A stretch of 64,000 bases of DNA from Streptomyces sp. NBC_01335 (GTDB lineage: Bacteria > Actinomycetota > Actinomycetes > Streptomycetales > Streptomycetaceae): positions 2,046,001-2,110,000 of the forward strand of contig NZ_CP108370.1 of the NCBI RefSeq assembly GCF_035953295.1, given 5' to 3'. Numbering within the stretch: the first letter of the stretch is position 1; each line of letters starts with the position of its first letter. The notes below the pieces were generated by a model, which was not told the DNA's origin, searched no databases, and saw only the letters and a program-made list of their open reading frames with translations. Positions 60,851 to 64,000 of this stretch are shown here, one piece after another. A program made the translations under genes and the position numbers.

Positions 60851-61276
60851 ATGACCACGGCGAAGGACATCATGCATCCCGGCGCCACCTGGATTCCGGC
60901 GCACGAGACGCTCGACCGCGCCGCCCAGATGATGCGCGACCACGGGGTGGGTTCACTGCCCGTCTCGGCCGAGGGCGCCAGGGACCGGATGGTCGGGATC
61001 ATCACCGACCGGGACATCGTGGTCGCCTGCGTGGCGAGCGGTCACGATCCGTCGGAGGTGACGGCGGGCGACCTCTGCCACGGGACGCCGCGCTGGATCG
61101 ACTCCGGCGCCGGGGTGGACGCGGTGCTGGAGGAGATGCAGTCCCACCGCATCCGGCGGCTCCCGGTGGTCGAGGACAAGAAGCTGGTCGGCATGATCAG
61201 CGAGGCCGACCTGGCGCAGCACCTCAGCGAGGAGCAGATCGCCGACTGGGCGGGTCAGGTGTACGCGCGGGGCTGA
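60851..61276 (+). CDS. CBS-domain pair protein
   Basis: This 141-residue protein is two CBS domains: TAKDIMHPGATWIPAHETLDR with MVGIITDRDIVV, and CHGTPRWIDSGAGVDAVLEEM with LVGMISEADLAQ. Stand-alone CBS pairs sense adenine nucleotides and regulate partners, but no partner is evident here. GGAGG lies 6 bases before the ATG at 60851. A repeat region follows its stop codon. Confidence 0.9.
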   Translation: MTTAKDIMHPGATWIPAHETLDRAAQMMRDHGVGSLPVSAEGARDRMVGIITDRDIVVACVASGHDPSEVTAGDLCHGTPRWIDSGAGVDAVLEEMQSHRIRRLPVVEDKKLVGMISEADLAQHLSEEQIADWAGQVYARG

Positions 61277-61353
61277 CCGACTCCGACGCGGCGCCGGCAC
61301 CGGCATCCGGCGCGGCGCTCACACCGAACCCCGACGCGGCGCCGGCACCCGAC

Positions 61354-61449
61354 GCGGCGCCGACACCGAACTCCCCCGCGGCGCCGACACCGAACTCCCT
61401 CGCGGGGCTGACACCGAACTCCCTCGCGGGGCTGACACCGACTCCCGCG
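61354..61449. repeat. 24-bp tandem repeat between CBS and nadE genes
   Basis: Four units of about 24 bases lie at 61354, 61378, 61402 and 61426. The core is GACACCGAACTCCC; GCGGCGCC changes to GCGGGGCT in the last two units. Related degenerate copies extend upstream to about 61300. It lies outside genes, although frames through it are open on both strands. Confidence 0.85.
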
Positions 61450-61531
61450 CACGGTCGGCCAACTCCCGGGAGCAGAGCCGGAATCACCGACCCCCAGGAC
61501 ATCGCGTCAGAAAGACGATTACACTGCGGGC

Positions 61532-63301
61532 GTGCCTCAACTACGCCTCGCACTCAACCAGATCGACTCGACCGTCGGCGATCTCACCGGCAACGCCGAG
61601 GCGATCGTCCGCTGGACCCGGCACGCCGCCGAGCAGGGCGCCCACCTCGTGGCGTTCCCCGAGATGGTGCTGACCGGCTATCCCGTGGAGGACCTGGCCC
61701 TGCGGTCGTCCTTCGTCGAGGCCTCGCGGTCGGCGCTGCGCGCGCTCGCCGCCCGGCTCGACGCGGAGGGGTTCGGCGAACTGCCGGTGGTCGTCGGCCA
61801 TCTCGACCGCTCCGAGCACGCCGCTCCCCGGTACGGCCAGCCCGCCGGTTCGCCGCGCAACGCGGCGGCGGTGCTGCACCGGGGGCGGGTCGCGCTGAAC
61901 TTCGCCAAGCACCATCTGCCCAATTACGGGGTGTTCGACGAGTTCCGCTACTTCGTGCCGGGCGACTCGATGCCCGTCGTGCGGGTGCACGGCATCGATG
62001 TGGCGCTCGCCATCTGCGAGGACCTCTGGCAGGACGGCGGGCGCGTCCCGGCGGCCCGCGCGGCGGGGGCGGGGCTGCTGCTGTCGATCAACGCCTCCCC
62101 CTACGAGCGGGACAAGCACGACACCCGGCTCGAACTGGTCCGCAGGCGGGCCCGGGAGGCCGGGTGCGCCACCGCGTATCTGGCGATGATCGGCGGTCAG
62201 GACGAGCTGGTCTTCGACGGCGACTCCATCGTGGTGGACGCGGAGGGCGAAGTGATCGCCCGCGCACCGCAGTTCGCGGAGGGCAGCGTGATCCTCGACC
62301 TCGAACTGCCGGCCGCGGCGGCCGAGCCGCCGTCCGGGGAGGTGAACGACGGGCTCCGCATCGACCACGTCGTCCTCTCCGGTGAGCCGCTCCCCGCGTA
62401 CGCCCCCGAGCTGGCGGGCGGGTACGCCGAGCGGCTCGACGACGACGAGGAGCTGTACTCCGCACTGGTCGTGGGCTTGCGCGCGTACGCCGCGAAGAAC
62501 GGTTTCAGCAGCGTGCTGGTCGGGCTCTCCGGCGGTATCGACTCGGCGCTCGTCGCGGCGCTCGCCTGCGACGCGCTGGGGGCGGGGAACGTGTACGGCG
62601 TCTCCATGCCGTCGAAGTACTCCTCGGACCACTCCCGGGACGACGCGGCCGAGCTGGCCCGGCGTACCGGGCTGAACTACCGCACCGTACCGATCGAGCC
62701 GATGTTCGACGCGTTCATGGGGTCGCTGGAGCTCACCGGGCTCGCCGAGGAGAACCTCCAGTCGCGGCTGCGCGGCACCACGCTGATGGCGCTCTCCAAC
62801 CAGGAGGGCCGGATCGTGCTGGCGCCGGGCAACAAGTCGGAGCTGGCGGTGGGCTATTCGACGCTGTACGGGGACTCGGCGGGGGCGTACGGGCCGATCA
62901 AGGACGTCTACAAGACGTCGGTCTTCCGGCTGGCGAGGTGGCGCAACCGGGCCGCCGAGGAGCGCGGGCAGATCCCTCCGATCCCGGAGGCGTCGATCAC
63001 CAAGCCGCCCAGCGCCGAACTGCGGCCGGGGCAGGTGGACACCGACTCGCTGCCGGACTACGAGGTGCTGGACCGGATCCTGGAGCTGTACGTCGACCGG
63101 GACCAGGGCCGGGACGCGATCGTCGCGGCGGGCTTCGAAGAGGAGCTGGTGGTCCGGACGCTGCGGCTGGTCGACACCGCCGAGTACAAGCGGCGGCAGT
63201 ACCCGCCGGGCACGAAGATCTCGCCCAAGGGGTTCGGCAAGGACCGGCGGCTGCCGGTCACGAACCACTGGCGCGAGGTGCCCGCGAAGGACCTCCCCTG
63301 A
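61532..63301 (+). CDS. nadE: Glutamine-dependent NAD+ synthetase
   Basis: NadE makes NAD+ from deamido-NAD+ and ATP, taking ammonia from glutamine. The 589-residue protein has an N-terminal nitrilase-type glutaminase with catalytic Glu44 (FPEMVLTGYP), Lys126 (NFAKHHLPNY) and Cys162 (AICEDLWQDGG), and a C-terminal synthetase with the PP-loop SGGIDS at 333-338. The C-terminal FGKDRRLPVTNHWR is family-typical. The GTG at 61532 starts the glutaminase domain. The gene follows the 24-bp repeats and is followed by a hairpin. Confidence 0.95.
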   Translation: MPQLRLALNQIDSTVGDLTGNAEAIVRWTRHAAEQGAHLVAFPEMVLTGYPVEDLALRSSFVEASRSALRALAARLDAEGFGELPVVVGHLDRSEHAAPRYGQPAGSPRNAAAVLHRGRVALNFAKHHLPNYGVFDEFRYFVPGDSMPVVRVHGIDVALAICEDLWQDGGRVPAARAAGAGLLLSINASPYERDKHDTRLELVRRRAREAGCATAYLAMIGGQDELVFDGDSIVVDAEGEVIARAPQFAEGSVILDLELPAAAAEPPSGEVNDGLRIDHVVLSGEPLPAYAPELAGGYAERLDDDEELYSALVVGLRAYAAKNGFSSVLVGLSGGIDSALVAALACDALGAGNVYGVSMPSKYSSDHSRDDAAELARRTGLNYRTVPIEPMFDAFMGSLELTGLAEENLQSRLRGTTLMALSNQEGRIVLAPGNKSELAVGYSTLYGDSAGAYGPIKDVYKTSVFRLARWRNRAAEERGQIPPIPEASITKPPSAELRPGQVDTDSLPDYEVLDRILELYVDRDQGRDAIVAAGFEEELVVRTLRLVDTAEYKRRQYPPGTKISPKGFGKDRRLPVTNHWREVPAKDLP

Positions 63302-63340
63302 GCACGTGAAGCACCCGAAGCGCCTTCCGTGGAACGGAAA

Positions 63341-63375
63341 CGGGCCGGACCACGCCGCTGACGTGGTCCGGCCCG
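63341..63375. terminator. Hairpin between nadE and MFS gene
   Basis: CGGGCCGGACCACG (63341-63354) pairs perfectly with 63362-63375 around a 7-base loop. It lies between the convergent nadE and MFS genes and can serve both. Confidence 0.85.
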
Positions 63376-63402
63376 TCCGGTGCGGGACGCGGGGGCGTCG
63401 CC

Positions 63403-64000
63403 TCACTCCCCCGGTGCGCTCCGTACGGCCTGGCGGTCGTCCGCGTCCGCCGCCGCGCCGGTCTCCTCCGTACGCCCGGCGACGACGCGCGACGGGTTGC
63501 GGTCGCGGTCGAGGACGGTCGCGGTGACCGCGATGCCGAGGCCGACGACGGCGAGGGCCGCGCCGACCGGGGCGGGCGAGGTCCAGCCCCAGCCCGCCGA
63601 GATGGCCGCGCCGCCGAGCCAGGCGCCGCCCGCGTTGGCGAGGTTGAACGCCGAGTGGTTGGAGGCGGAGGCCAGGGTGGGGGCGTCCTTCGCCTTGCGC
63701 ATCACCAGCATCTGGAGTGGGGTCGTCGTCATGAAACCGACCCCTCCGAGCAGGACCACCATCACCAGGGCCAGCCACTGCACGTGCACGGTGAGCGGGA
63801 AGACCAGCAGGACGACGGTGAGCGCGCCCAGGGAGCCGAAGAGCGTCGGCCGCAGCGCGCGGTCGGTGAGCGGTCCGGCTGCGAGCGCACCGAGGGTCAT
63901 GCCGATGCCGAACAGGGCCAGCACGAGGGTGACCGAGGACTCGCCGAAGCCCATCGCCTCGGTGGTCATGGACGAGAGGTACGAGTACACGGCGAACACG
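63403..64000 (-). CDS. MFS transporter, C-terminal part (cut by window end)
   Basis: The last 198-199 residues of an MFS transporter are visible: helices such as VTLVLALFGIGMTLGALAAG, then LTDRALRP (loop motif), LALVMVVLLGGVGFMTTTPLQMLVM and SASNHSAFNLANAGGAWLGG (helix 11). This pattern fits the 12-helix DHA1 Cmx/CmlR (chloramphenicol exporter) group, though the substrate is not shown. The start lies beyond base 64000; the first visible methionine-like codon is internal. The soluble tail is rich in Arg, Asp and Ala. Confidence 0.86.
   Translation of the reverse strand, partial: VFAVYSYLSSMTTEAMGFGESSVTLVLALFGIGMTLGALAAGPLTDRALRPTLFGSLGALTVVLLVFPLTVHVQWLALVMVVLLGGVGFMTTTPLQMLVMRKAKDAPTLASASNHSAFNLANAGGAWLGGAAISAGWGWTSPAPVGAALAVVGLGIAVTATVLDRDRNPSRVVAGRTEETGAAADADDRQAVRSAPGE

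Noticed and set aside
61224..61553. A minus-strand frame of 109 codons across the 24-bp repeats
   Set aside because: It overlaps the ends of both neighbouring genes and consists mainly of the repeat translation; no start signal was seen.

Overview
The window is about 64 kb of high-GC DNA that reads as a Streptomyces chromosome, close in gene order to the S. coelicolor glnA-glnII-mal-glnE-glnA2 region. This rests on codon use (G or C at most third positions, many GTG starts), GTGA and ATGA gene overlaps, GlnR-type operator arrays, and protein families typical of the genus. No tRNA, rRNA, insertion sequence, phage gene or CRISPR array was seen.

Layout. Bases 1-11.2 kb hold the end of aceE (pyruvate dehydrogenase E1), a WYL regulator, small conserved proteins, an HTH-TPR regulator and the lipoate genes lipB and lipA. 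Bases 11.6-18.8 kb hold glnA (GSI) and glnII (GSII), each behind a four-half-site GlnR box, with housekeeping genes between them. Bases 19-26.4 kb hold a DUF6891 protein, a receiver-less winged-helix regulator, a metal-hydrolase/ferredoxin-reductase/TetR cluster, a tautomerase and an NB-ARC-type ATPase.

Bases 26.6-41.7 kb form a maltodextrin/starch unit: a secreted amylase-pullulanase fusion, a secreted alpha-amylase with a CBM20 domain, an intracellular GH13 glucosidase, the MalEFG importer, and two closely related LacI regulators whose recognition helices are identical. Arrays of CTTGCAG-like boxes lie before malE/malR and before the amylase gene. Extracellular enzymes would cut starch and glycogen, MalEFG would import the products, and the glucosidase would hydrolyse them inside the cell.

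Bases 41.8-50.7 kb hold a PAP2 phosphatase, glnE (GS adenylyltransferase), a PEP-mutase-like enzyme, a HemK-like methyltransferase and a divergent DHA2 efflux pump/TetR pair. Bases 50.7-57.3 kb look like an accessory block. Its core is a tightly coupled three-gene operon: a trypco2-like protein, a trypsin-NACHT-membrane protein and a secreted, membrane-anchored protein. A lipoprotein and a pentapeptide-repeat protein flank it. This is the best candidate for an unusual conflict or signalling system in the window.

Bases 57.4-64 kb return to core genes: glnA2 (a GS-like enzyme without the adenylylation tyrosine), a DUF3105/DUF305 pair with a His/Met-rich insert, a CBS-domain protein, nadE, and the end of an MFS transporter cut by the window edge.
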